Shown here piece after piece: positions 1 through 6,149 of a stretch of DNA of 8,376 nucleotides; position 1 is the stretch's first letter; the number at the start of each line of letters is the position of its first letter. The notes under the pieces were generated by a model. It worked only from the letters and a program-made list of their open reading frames with translations, did not search any database and was not told where the DNA came from. The position numbers were made by a program, and so were the translations under genes. The DNA is from an uncultured Actinomycetes bacterium. GTDB taxonomy: Bacteria; Actinomycetota; Acidimicrobiia; Acidimicrobiales; Microtrichaceae. Where the stretch lies: contig CAJBIS010000004.1 of assembly GCA_903953195.1 (NCBI GenBank), positions 1-8,376 of the forward strand, read 5' to 3'.

Positions 1-263
1 AGTTGACCGGGGCCGTGGTACGTGACGTCGCCGCCTCGGTCGACGTCGACCACGTCGACGCCGACCTCAATCGGATCGACCAGCACGTGCGACGGATCGG
101 CGTGACGACCGAGGGTGAGTGTCGGTGGGTGCTCCAGCAGGAGCAGGTGGTCGTCGGCGTCGTCGACGCCGAGCGCGTGCGAGTGGATGCCCCGCTGCAG
201 CGACCAGGCCTCGCGGTAGTCGACGGTGCCGAGCCACCGGATCCGGAGCGGCCGGTCGGGCAT
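1..263 (-). CDS. lipB: Octanoyltransferase LipB (partial, N-terminal 87 residues; C-terminus outside the window)
   Basis: Lipoyl(octanoyl)-[acyl-carrier-protein]:protein N-octanoyltransferase moves octanoate from ACP to the lipoyl-domain lysine of E2 subunits and of GcvH, the first step of lipoate assembly in the cytoplasm. The visible part contains the family's N-terminal landmarks: LLLLEHPPTLTLGRHAD at about residues 40-56 and RGGDVTYHGPGQ at residues 76-87, the substrate-binding motif of LipB. The catalytic Lys and Cys lie beyond the window edge, so activity cannot be judged. The start is ATG at 263-261, with an AGG 4 nt upstream and a GGAG 11 nt upstream, both overlapping the end of the E2 gene. 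The gene begins 5 bases after the E2 stop, so it is almost certainly in the E2 operon; its product modifies that same E2. A lipA gene may follow outside the window, as in many actinobacteria. Confidence 0.95.
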   Translation of the reverse strand, partial: MPDRPLRIRWLGTVDYREAWSLQRGIHSHALGVDDADDHLLLLEHPPTLTLGRHADPSHVLVDPIEVGVDVVDVDRGGDVTYHGPGQ

Positions 264-268
264 CGGGC

Positions 269-1744
269 CTAGAGCTCCGTCGCCCAGTCTCGGGTCTCGA
301 TGATCTCGGCGACCTTGGCCATGAAGGCGGCGGCGTACGCGCCGTCGAAGGCGCGGTGGTCCCACGCCAGCGTCAGATTGCCGACCGAGTGGATGGCGAG
401 TGACTCGCCGCCGTTGGCGTCGGTGACGACCACGGGCTTCCGGCTCACGCCGTCGGTGGAGAGGATCGCCACCTGCGGCTGGTTGATGATCGGGATCACG
501 ACGGCGGTGCCGTAGCTCCCCGAGTTCGAGATCGTGAACGTGCCACCCGAGAGTTCATCGGGGGCGAGGCGCCGCGACCGGGCACGCTCGGCGAGATCGT
601 GGATGTCGGCGGCGATCGCTCGGAGCCGCTTCTCGTGGGCGCCGGCGACGACCGGCGCCAGCAGGCCCTCGTAGTTGAGGTCCACGGCGATGGCGAGGTG
701 CACCTCGTTGTGGATGATGAGCGACCCGCCGTCGACTGCGGCGTTCATGCGGGGGAACTCGTGCAGCGCGTCGACGACGGCGCGGGACACGAAGGGCAGA
801 TAGGTGAGCGAGAAGCCCTCGTCGGCCCGGAACTGATCTCGGACGGCCCGACGTACCCGGTCGACACCCTCGAAGTCGACCTCGACGATGGTGACGGCGT
901 GGGGTGAGATGGCCTTGGAGGCGACCATGTGCTCGCCCGTGACCTGTCGGATCTTGTTGAGTTCCACCACCCGATCACCGGCACCGTGGTGCATCGGCGC
1001 GGCATCGCTCACCACCGGCCTCGCCGGCGCGACGGGCGCTACAGCAGGTGCGGGAGCGACAGGTGCAGGCGCGGCAGGTGCAGGCGCGGCAGGGGCAGGA
1101 GCGGCAGGTGCGGGAGCCGCGCCGGCGTCGACCGCAGCGAGGACGTCCTCACGGGTGATGCGGCCACCGACCCCGGTGCCCGGAATGCGCGAGGCGTCCA
1201 GGCCGTGTTCCTCGATCAGTCGACGGACGAGCGGCGACAACAGCACGCCGCCCGCTGCGGCGGCGGCAGCGGGAGCGGCAGGCGCCGGAGCGGCGGGTGC
1301 GGGAGCCGGAGCGACCGGCGCAGGAGCCGCCGGGGTCTCGGCCACCGGTGCAGGGGCAGGCGCAACCGGTGCCGGCGCGACGGGTGCAGGTGCCGGTGCC
1401 GGTGCGACGGGTGCGGGAGCCGCTGGGGCCTCCGCCACCGGTGCCGGTGCCGGGGCCGGTGCCGGGGCCGTCTCCGGGGCTGGTGCGGCCGGCGCAGCGG
1501 CGGCGCCACCGGCGCCGTCGAGCACGGCGAGCACGGTGCCGACGTCCACGGTGTCGCCCTCGGCGACCCGGATCTCGGTGAGCACACCACCCGCGGGCGC
1601 CGGAACCTCGGTGTCGACCTTGTCGGTCGACACCTCGAAGAGCGGCTCGTCCTCGGCGACGGGCTCGCCGATGGCCTTGAACCACCGCGTGATCGTCCCC
1701 TCGGTCACGGACTCACCGAGCTGCGGCATCACGATGTCGGTCAT
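269..1744 (-). CDS. sucB: Dihydrolipoamide acyltransferase, E2 of a 2-oxoacid dehydrogenase complex (SucB/DlaT-type)
   Basis: 491-residue E2 core enzyme, which passes the acyl group from its lipoyl arm to CoA. Domain order: one biotinyl/lipoyl domain at about 1-77, with the lipoylated lysine K42 in STDKVDTEV; a long Ala/Pro linker at about 80-166; the peripheral-subunit-binding domain at about 168-205 (SPLVRRLIEEHGLDASRI, GTGVGGRITREDV); a second Ala/Pro linker at about 208-245; and the 2-oxoacid acyltransferase catalytic domain at about 256-491. The active-site motif is DHRAFDG with H463 and D467, and GTFTISNSGSYGT and IINQPQVAIL are also present. The ATG at 1744 is chosen because the lipoyl domain begins there and AAAGG lies 7 nt upstream. 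Sequence alone does not settle whether the substrate is 2-oxoglutarate, pyruvate or a branched-chain oxoacid, since actinobacterial E2s are shared or misnamed; sucB is a provisional symbol. It lies 92 nt downstream of E3 and 5 nt upstream of lipB. Confidence 0.93.
   Translation of the reverse strand: MTDIVMPQLGESVTEGTITRWFKAIGEPVAEDEPLFEVSTDKVDTEVPAPAGGVLTEIRVAEGDTVDVGTVLAVLDGAGGAAAAPAAPAPETAPAPAPAPAPVAEAPAAPAPVAPAPAPAPVAPAPVAPAPAPVAETPAAPAPVAPAPAPAAPAPAAPAAAAAAGGVLLSPLVRRLIEEHGLDASRIPGTGVGGRITREDVLAAVDAGAAPAPAAPAPAAPAPAAPAPVAPAPAVAPVAPARPVVSDAAPMHHGAGDRVVELNKIRQVTGEHMVASKAISPHAVTIVEVDFEGVDRVRRAVRDQFRADEGFSLTYLPFVSRAVVDALHEFPRMNAAVDGGSLIIHNEVHLAIAVDLNYEGLLAPVVAGAHEKRLRAIAADIHDLAERARSRRLAPDELSGGTFTISNSGSYGTAVVIPIINQPQVAILSTDGVSRKPVVVTDANGGESLAIHSVGNLTLAWDHRAFDGAYAAAFMAKVAEIIETRDWATEL
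1044..1118 (-). repeat. Five tandem 15-bp units encoding a Pro-Ala-Pro-Ala-Ala linker in E2
   Basis: On the plus strand the units are gcaggtgcgggagcg, acaggtgcaggcgcg, gcaggtgcaggcgcg, gcaggggcaggagcg and gcaggtgcgggagcc, phased at exactly 15 bp. On the coding (minus) strand they give the repeating pentapeptide of the second E2 linker, about residues 210-234, between the E3-binding domain and the catalytic domain. Such linkers are flexible swinging arms. A 15-bp tandem array is also prone to gain or lose units, so linker length may vary between strains. Confidence 0.85.
1295..1441 (-). repeat. Internal duplication in the first Ala/Pro linker of E2
   Basis: E2 residues 102-119 (PVAEAPAAPAPVAPAPAP, nt 1388-1441) recur at residues 133-150 (nt 1295-1348) with one change, Ala106 to Thr137. 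This is a 31-residue (93-bp) period on top of the short Ala-Pro periodicity. The DNA copies differ at several third codon positions, so the duplication is not very fresh, or it is kept by selection on the protein. The inference is linker growth by segment duplication. Confidence 0.75.
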
Positions 1745-1759
1745 GGGTCTACCTTTCGG

Positions 1760-1777
1760 CGCCGGAACGTCCCGGCG
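1760..1777. other. Small hairpin in the E3-E2 intergenic gap, just upstream of the E2 ribosome binding site
   Basis: cgccgg (1760-1765), loop aacgtc, ccggcg (1772-1777) is a perfect 6-bp stem. On the minus strand it ends 3 nt before the AAAGG Shine-Dalgarno of the E2 gene. No T-tract follows. It could tune E2 translation or protect a processed end, but in DNA this GC-rich a 6-bp stem can be chance. The rest of the 92-base gap (1745-1836) holds nothing else I can identify. Confidence 0.3.
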
Positions 1778-1836
1778 TGGGGGTGGGGCGCAACGGCCAT
1801 GGGAGCAGACTACGCGCCGAGCCGTCGCGGTTCGGC

Positions 1837-3240
1837 TCAGCCGTGGAGCGACCGGCCGGTCATCGACAGCACCGTCTCGCCGAACAACTCGGACAGCGAC
1901 GGGTGCGGCTGGAGGAACTCGGCGACCTCGTCGACGGTCGCCTGCCAGTTCACCGCGAGGTAGCCGCCCGAGAGCTGCTCGGTGACCCACGGACCCACCA
2001 TGTGGACACCCAGGATCCGGCCGGCCCGGCCGTCGGGACCGCGCTCGGCGATCACCTTCACCATGCCGTCGGTCTCGCCGATGATGATGGCCCGACTGTT
2101 GCCGGCGAACCGATGCCGACTGGTCACCACGTCGAATCCGGCCTCCTTGGCAGATGCCTCGGAGTGCCCGGCGAACGCCACCTCGGGGTTGCAGTAGATG
2201 GCCCACGGCACGGTGCCGTTGTCGACGGGCGCCGGCGACTCGCCCAGCACGTCCTTCACCACGCAGATGCCCTCGGCGAACGCCACGTGCGCGAGCTGCG
2301 GACTGTCGATCACGTCACCCACGGCCCACACGCCCGGCTCGTGCGTCCGGTAGTGCTCGTCCACGTCGATGTGGCCGCGGTCGGTCACCTGCACGGCGGT
2401 GCCGGGCTCGAGCACACCACCCGTCAACGGGCGGCGCCCCACCGACACCACGACGAGTTCGCACTCCGCCGTCTCGCCGTCACCGAAGCTGACGACCGTG
2501 CCGCCGACGCCGTTCGGGGTGTGACCGTGCACGGTCACCCCGGTGCGGATGTCGATGCCCTTCTTCTTGAACGACTGGCCGACGACGCGGGTCACGTCGT
2601 CGTCGCAGCCGGGCAGGATCTTCGGCAGCGCCTCGAGCATCGTGACCTGGGAGCCCAGGTCGGCGAGCGTCGACGCGAACTCGCACCCGATCGCTCCCCC
2701 ACCGATCACCACGGACCGGTACGGCACCTGCTGGATCGAGAAGAACTCGTCGGACGTCACGACCGGGCCGCCCGGTTCGAAACCCGGGATGACCCGCGGC
2801 ACCGAACCGGTGGCCAGGACCACCGCGTCGCCGGTGAGCGTGGCCGATTCGCCGCTGTCGGACCGCACGTTCACGGTGTGGTTCGCGCCGAGCGAGCCGA
2901 CACCGTTGAGCACCGTCACCTTGCGCCCCTTGAGCAGCTGCGACACACCACCGAAGAGCTTGTCGATGACCTCCTGCTTGCGCTGCAGGACGAGCGGCCA
3001 GTCGAGGGCCTTCGGTTCGACCACGACACCGAACTCGCCGGCGGACTTCACCGCACGGACGACGGCGGCCGTCTCCAGGAACTCCTTGGCCGGGATGCAC
3101 CCCCGGTGCAGGCACGTCCCACCGACCTTGTCCTGCTCGATGAGCGCAACGGACATGCCGGCGGAGGCTGCGTAGAGGGCGGCGGCGTAGCCACCCGGCC
3201 CGCCGCCGATGACCACCAATTCGAAGTGAGTCTGATCCAC
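1837..3240 (-). CDS. lpdA: Dihydrolipoamide dehydrogenase (E3)
   Basis: 467-residue flavoprotein that reoxidises the dihydrolipoyl arm of E2 and passes electrons via FAD and a redox disulfide to NAD+. The FAD-binding Rossmann motif GGGPGGYAAALYA is at about residues 12-24. The redox-active pair C43/C48 sits in GGTCLHRGCIPAK. The second dinucleotide (NAD) motif GGGAIGCEFAS is near the middle. The second FAD motif, VWAVGDV, follows in the C-terminal half. The dimer-interface catalytic dyad is H446/E451 in PHPSLSE. All expected catalytic residues are present and the length is normal. The start is GTG at 3240-3238; an in-frame TAG lies only 9 nt upstream and the next internal ATG (residue 29) would cut the FAD motif, so GTG is the only sensible start. 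There is no convincing Shine-Dalgarno. Instead TAGGCT sits exactly 6 nt before GTG, suggesting leaderless transcription. It is the first large gene of the lpdA-E2-lipB series. Confidence 0.96.
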   Translation of the reverse strand: MDQTHFELVVIGGGPGGYAAALYAASAGMSVALIEQDKVGGTCLHRGCIPAKEFLETAAVVRAVKSAGEFGVVVEPKALDWPLVLQRKQEVIDKLFGGVSQLLKGRKVTVLNGVGSLGANHTVNVRSDSGESATLTGDAVVLATGSVPRVIPGFEPGGPVVTSDEFFSIQQVPYRSVVIGGGAIGCEFASTLADLGSQVTMLEALPKILPGCDDDVTRVVGQSFKKKGIDIRTGVTVHGHTPNGVGGTVVSFGDGETAECELVVVSVGRRPLTGGVLEPGTAVQVTDRGHIDVDEHYRTHEPGVWAVGDVIDSPQLAHVAFAEGICVVKDVLGESPAPVDNGTVPWAIYCNPEVAFAGHSEASAKEAGFDVVTSRHRFAGNSRAIIIGETDGMVKVIAERGPDGRAGRILGVHMVGPWVTEQLSGGYLAVNWQATVDEVAEFLQPHPSLSELFGETVLSMTGRSLHG

Positions 3241-3252
3241 AGGTCGAGCCTA
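3238..3252 (-). promoter_or_regulatory. Candidate leaderless promoter (-10 TAGGCT) of lpdA
   Basis: On the minus strand TAGGCT (3252-3247) is followed by 6 nt and then the GTG start. TAGGCT fits the actinobacterial -10 pattern TANNNT, and 6 nt is the spacing that would place the transcription start on the G of GTG. The -35 is weak: a CTGACG-like hexamer at 3273-3268 with a short 15-nt spacer. Absence of a Shine-Dalgarno supports a leaderless mRNA. This is inference from pattern only. Confidence 0.4.
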
Positions 3253-3306
3253 GCGAGCGGGGCCGGGCGTCAGAACGTTGCGGTCCCGGGCGAGCGCCGC
3301 CGTCCC

Positions 3307-3331
3307 GCGGTCACGCCGGCCGGATGACCGC
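3307..3331. terminator. Hairpin between the small ORF and lpdA (possible weak terminator/attenuator)
   Basis: gcggtca (3307-3313) and tgaccgc (3325-3331) form a perfect 7-bp stem around an 11-nt loop that itself contains the palindrome ccggccgg. On the minus strand it begins 11 nt after the stop codon of the small membrane ORF and lies upstream of the lpdA start. There is no T-tract, so termination would be intrinsic-like without a U-tail, as is common in high-GC actinobacteria. It would partly separate the small ORF from lpdA. Confidence 0.35.
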
Positions 3332-3342
3332 TGCGCCGTGAC

Positions 3343-3432
3343 TCAGATGATCTGCGCGGCCTGGACGGCGAACGCCACCAGCACCGCGAGCCCGCACAAC
3401 AGGGCGAGGATGATCAACATGCGCGTGCTCAC
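3343..3432 (-). CDS. Small single-pass membrane peptide, 29 residues (unrecognised)
   Basis: Reading GTG (3432-3430) to TGA (3345-3343) gives a 29-residue peptide: a short polar, basic N-terminus (MSTR), then an unbroken hydrophobic stretch (MLIILALLCGLAVLVAFAVQ, residues 5-24) and a short AAQII tail. This is one ideal transmembrane helix with a positive-inside start. All 29 sense codons end in G or C, matching the strong GC3 bias of neighbouring genes. An in-frame TAG 9 nt upstream fixes the GTG as the earliest start; the ATG at codon 5 is an alternative. The start has the layout TAGGTT-N6-GTG, which suits leaderless translation. It shares its strand with lpdA, 102 nt upstream of it. I do not recognise a family. 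Possible roles are a membrane micro-protein partner or a leader peptide. It could also be chance, but the helix and codon bias argue against that. Confidence 0.6.
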   Translation of the reverse strand: MSTRMLIILALLCGLAVLVAFAVQAAQII

Positions 3433-3444
3433 GCCCCCAACCTA
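3430..3444 (-). promoter_or_regulatory. Candidate leaderless promoter (-10 TAGGTT) of the small membrane ORF
   Basis: On the minus strand TAGGTT (3444-3439) is followed by GGGGGC and then GTG. This is the same TAGGYT-N6-GTG layout as at lpdA. It fits TANNNT with a transcription start on the start codon. No good -35 hexamer is visible; the position is occupied by a perfect dyad. Confidence 0.4.
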
Positions 3445-3447
3445 GAG

Positions 3448-3466
3448 CGCCGACATGGTGTCGGCG
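3448..3466. promoter_or_regulatory. Perfect 8-bp inverted repeat (candidate operator) in the divergent intergenic region
   Basis: cgccgaca (3448-3455), tgg, tgtcggcg (3459-3466): both arms match completely across a 3-nt centre. It sits 3 nt upstream of the TAGGTT -10 box of the minus-strand small ORF, that is, across the spacer/-35 zone where a dimeric repressor or activator would act. As RNA it could form a tight hairpin only if transcription began further upstream. It could also be chance in GC-rich DNA, but an 8-bp perfect dyad at a promoter is suggestive. Confidence 0.4.
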
Positions 3467-3500
3467 GCACCGGAGCAGTCGGCGGGATCGACCGCGGCGG

Positions 3501-3506
3501 TACAGT
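3501..3506 (+). promoter_or_regulatory. Candidate -10 box (TACAGT) for the rightward gene cluster
   Basis: TACAGT fits TANNNT and is the only such hexamer I see well placed between the divergent start and the DprE2-like gene. It would give a leader of about 70 nt that contains CCGGTCG repeats. No convincing -35 hexamer lies 17 nt upstream (gtcggc). Weak support. Confidence 0.25.
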
Positions 3507-3509
3507 CGT

Positions 3510-3561
3510 CCGGTCGGGACCATGGGGTTCCATCCGGTCGCTGTGGTGTGTCGACCGGTCG
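3510..3561. repeat. Three CCGGTCG direct repeats upstream of the DprE2-like gene
   Basis: CCGGTCG occurs at 3510-3516, 3534-3540 and 3555-3561, with start-to-start spacings of 24 and 21 bp, close to two helical turns. Extended contexts are tCCGGTCGgga, tCCGGTCGctg and aCCGGTCGtga. They lie between the candidate -10 and the Shine-Dalgarno of the DprE2-like gene. They may be binding sites for a regulator, or simply chance in GC-rich DNA. Confidence 0.35.
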
Positions 3562-3583
3562 TGACGATCAGAGAGGTGCTCCA

Positions 3584-4351
3584 GTGCGCGACGCGCTCGG
3601 CGAGGTTCAATCAGTGCTCGTGCTCGGCGGCGGCTCCGACATCGGTCGGGCGCTCTGCGTCCGGTTGGCCCAGGGTCGGTGCCGCACCGTCATCCTGGCG
3701 GGTCGCCCCGAGGACGACATGGAATCGGTGGCAGCCGCAGTCAGCGCCGCGGGCGCCGAGACGGTCGAACTGGTGCACTGGGAGTCGACCGACCCGGCGT
3801 CACACGCGACGGTGATCGACGAGGTGTTCGACCGGTTCGGCGACATCGATCTGGTCTACGTGCCGGCCGGCATCCTGGGCGATCAGGCGGCGTTCGAGTC
3901 CGATCCGACGTTCGCGGCGAAGGCCGTCGAGATCAACTTCGCCGGACTGGTGTCGTCGTGCCTGGCCGTGGCGGCCCGACTCAAGGCCCAGGGGCACGGG
4001 GCGATCGTGGTCATGTCGTCCGTCGCCGGCGTGCGCGCCCGCAAGGACAACTTCGTCTACGGCTCCACCAAGGCCGGGCTCGATGCGTTCGCCCAGGGAC
4101 TGGGCGACTCGCTCGTCGGTACCGGCGTGCGGGTCATGGTCGTCCGGCCGGGCTTCGTGCACACGAAGATGACCGAGGGCATGGACGCCGCCCCGTTCTC
4201 GACCACACCCGACAAGGTGGCGCAGGTGATCGTCGACGGCCTCGCCGCCGGCCGCGAGACCGTCTGGGCGCCCGGCATCCTCAAGTTCCCGTTCGCCGGG
4301 TTCCGGATGCTGCCTCGCGCGGTGTGGCGCAAGGTCGCCGAACGAGGCTGA
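3584..4351 (+). CDS. dprE2: DprE2-like SDR: decaprenylphospho-beta-D-erythro-pentofuranosid-2-ulose 2-reductase
   Basis: 255-residue short-chain dehydrogenase/reductase. The Rossmann motif is GGGSDIG (15-21), N118 lies in EINFAG, and the catalytic triad is S146 (VMSS), Y159 and K163 in FVYGSTKAGLD. The N-terminus (RDALGEVQSVLVLGGGSDIGRA) and the C-terminal VWAP followed by a Pro-Arg-x-x-x-Arg-Lys tail resemble mycobacterial DprE2 as I recall it. In that pathway DprE1 oxidises and DprE2 reduces the 2-position of polyprenylphosphoryl-ribose, giving the arabinose donor for cell-envelope arabinans. The start is GTG at 3584, with GAGAGG 7 nt upstream; an upstream in-frame ATG at 3455 would add 43 residues unlike the family and is rejected. 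No DprE1 is in the window. It is the first gene of a five-gene rightward cluster, and its TGA abuts the next start. Another SDR specificity is possible. Confidence 0.8.
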   Translation: MRDALGEVQSVLVLGGGSDIGRALCVRLAQGRCRTVILAGRPEDDMESVAAAVSAAGAETVELVHWESTDPASHATVIDEVFDRFGDIDLVYVPAGILGDQAAFESDPTFAAKAVEINFAGLVSSCLAVAARLKAQGHGAIVVMSSVAGVRARKDNFVYGSTKAGLDAFAQGLGDSLVGTGVRVMVVRPGFVHTKMTEGMDAAPFSTTPDKVAQVIVDGLAAGRETVWAPGILKFPFAGFRMLPRAVWRKVAERG

Positions 4352-6121
4352 GTGCGGCCGCCGCCGGACCGCCTCGTCGAACGAATCGCCGTCGGATCGG
4401 TCGGACTCACCGCGCTGGTCGGCGCGGTCGCAGCCCTGCGGTCCACGTGGCGGCCGGCCGCCGATCTGGCGCTGATCGAACTGCGGGTCCGCGACGTCCC
4501 GTCGCAGCTGCCGCTCGTCGGGGCCTACTCCCGACTCGGTTGGTCGCATCCGGGACCGGCCTGGTTCGAGCTGCTCGCCGTCCCCTACCGACTGCTCGGC
4601 TCGTCGAGTTCGGCGCTGCTCGCCGCGGCGTGGTGCACGACGATCGTGGGCGTGCTGGCGAGCTGGTGGGTGGCACGGCGGCTCGATCGACTCGCCGGGT
4701 CGATCGTGCTCGCCGTCGCCATGGTCGCCGCAGCGAGCGTCGAGGCGACGACGCTGCGCAACCCGTGGAACCCGTACGCGTCGCTGGTGCTCGGCGGCAC
4801 GCTGGTGGTGTTGTGCTGGGCCGTCGCACAGCGTCGGCCGGTCCCGATGCTGATCGCACCCGCGGTGGCGACACTGCTCGTCCAGGCGCACCTGGGTGCG
4901 CTTCCGCTCATGGTCGTGGTGCTCGCTGCGGCGTACGCGCTGGCGCTGTGGCCGGAACGATCGATCGAACCCGCCGGCGATGCCGGGGACGCCTCTGACG
5001 ATGGCATCGACGAGTGGGTCGACCCCCGCGGTGGCGTGCGCTGGTCCGCACTCCTCGGCGGTCTCGGCATCGCCGCCGCGATGTGGCTCCCACCGATCGT
5101 CGAGCAGTTCACACGCGACCCCGGCAACCTCTCGACGATCGCGCGCAGCGCCGGGGGCTCGGACGCCACCAGTGGGATCGGTTTCGCGCTGCGACTGGTG
5201 AGCGGCGCGTTCGCCGTCGTGCCCACGTGGGCCGGTGCCCGCACGACCGTCGTGCTCAATGTGCTGCAACCGTCGTGGCACGTGCCCGTGCTGGTCGTCA
5301 TCCCCGTCGCGGCGATGTTCGTGGCGGCCCGACGACGCGACCGGCTCGCGCTGCGAGGTCTGGCCATCTGCGCCGCGGGCGTCACCGCCGCGATCGTGGC
5401 CGCCGCACGGATCGATGGGCCGGCGTTCGCGCATCTGGTTCCGTGGATCGATCCGGTCGCCGCCACGACGGTTGCGCTGGGAGTCTGGGTCCTGTGCCGC
5501 CACCTGCTCCCCGCTGGCGCACGATCGTGGGTCCCGACGGCGGCCGGTTCGGTGACGCTGATCGCCTCGGTGGTGCTGCTCGTCGGTCAGCTCGGTACGT
5601 CGGTGCCGGATCGCACCCTCGACGACGCGCTCGTCGATCTGGAGCCGGCGTTGCTCGCGGATGCGGAGAACCGGGCGACGCCGGCCGGCGTGTTCGTCGA
5701 CTCCGAGCTCGACTTCGGGTCGCTCGCCGCGACGCCCGGCGTGATCCTGCAACTCGAACGAGCCGGGTTCGACACCCGGACGGGTATCGACGACGCCGAC
5801 CGACTGGGCGCCCACCGCGTCGGCGATCCTCAGGGCCGCGTCCGCTACCGCGTGGCCCCGGTCGCGTCCGTTCCCGGCCTCACTGCCGACGGCTGGACGG
5901 TCGTGGCGACCCACGACCCGTTCACCGGGGCCGAGCGAACGCAACTCGATCAGCTCGGCGCCGAGATCCGTTCCGTGCGCGCGGCACGCGACGCCGCAGA
6001 CTCGGCGGGCGAGGACACCGTGGCCTTCGAGGAGCAGTTGCGCGACCTCGCACAGCAGCAGGTCGCCGTGTTGCGCGACCGACTCGACGTCGCCGTGCTC
6101 CGGCGCACCGGCCCGGAATAG
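4352..6121 (+). CDS. Polytopic membrane protein, GT-C-like (putative polyprenyl-phosphate-sugar glycosyltransferase)
   Basis: 589-residue integral membrane protein. Hydrophobic segments appear at about 11-29, 86-107, 113-131, 143-159, 165-180, 184-200, 231-250, 277-294, 311-326, 334-352, 366-383 and 395-414, so about 11-12 helices. The first outer loop carries D38, E43 and D48 (ADLALIELRVRDV), then GAYSRLGWSHPGP (57-69), a layout typical of GT-C glycosyltransferases, which use an acidic residue in that loop and lipid-phosphate sugars as donors. An acidic loop rich in Asp lies at 204-226. The C-terminal 170 or so residues (420-589) are soluble and probably extracytoplasmic, with a Gln/Glu/Arg-rich, possibly coiled-coil end (528-580). 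The GTG start lies directly after the dprE2 TGA with no gap, implying translational coupling. Family membership and donor are inferred from topology and context, not from a recognised homologue. Confidence 0.7.
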   Translation: MRPPPDRLVERIAVGSVGLTALVGAVAALRSTWRPAADLALIELRVRDVPSQLPLVGAYSRLGWSHPGPAWFELLAVPYRLLGSSSSALLAAAWCTTIVGVLASWWVARRLDRLAGSIVLAVAMVAAASVEATTLRNPWNPYASLVLGGTLVVLCWAVAQRRPVPMLIAPAVATLLVQAHLGALPLMVVVLAAAYALALWPERSIEPAGDAGDASDDGIDEWVDPRGGVRWSALLGGLGIAAAMWLPPIVEQFTRDPGNLSTIARSAGGSDATSGIGFALRLVSGAFAVVPTWAGARTTVVLNVLQPSWHVPVLVVIPVAAMFVAARRRDRLALRGLAICAAGVTAAIVAAARIDGPAFAHLVPWIDPVAATTVALGVWVLCRHLLPAGARSWVPTAAGSVTLIASVVLLVGQLGTSVPDRTLDDALVDLEPALLADAENRATPAGVFVDSELDFGSLAATPGVILQLERAGFDTRTGIDDADRLGAHRVGDPQGRVRYRVAPVASVPGLTADGWTVVATHDPFTGAERTQLDQLGAEIRSVRAARDAADSAGEDTVAFEEQLRDLAQQQVAVLRDRLDVAVLRRTGPE

Positions 6122-6149
6122 CCCGGCGACCGCACCGGTTCCACCGGCC

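Noticed and set aside
888..1985. 365-residue plus-strand Gly/Ala/Thr-rich frame resembling a PE_PGRS or collagen-like protein
   Set aside because: The repeat is just the complement of the Ala/Pro linker codons of E2; it has no independent start signal or secretion signal.
1745..2206. N-terminal extension of the E2 frame by 154 residues
   Set aside because: It runs into the lpdA gene, is arginine-rich and precedes a canonical lipoyl-domain start with its own Shine-Dalgarno.
1777..3327. 516-residue plus-strand open frame across lpdA
   Set aside because: Antisense to an intact dihydrolipoamide dehydrogenase with all catalytic residues; no domain is visible.
3455..3583. ATG start at 3455 for the DprE2-like gene (43 extra residues)
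   Set aside because: The added residues do not resemble the family, the ATG lies in the dyad region, and GTG at 3584 has GAGAGG at good spacing.
3311..3610. 99-residue minus-strand frame in the divergent region
   Set aside because: Different frame from the hydrophobic 29-residue peptide, overlaps the start of dprE2, and has an Arg/His-rich sequence with no motif.
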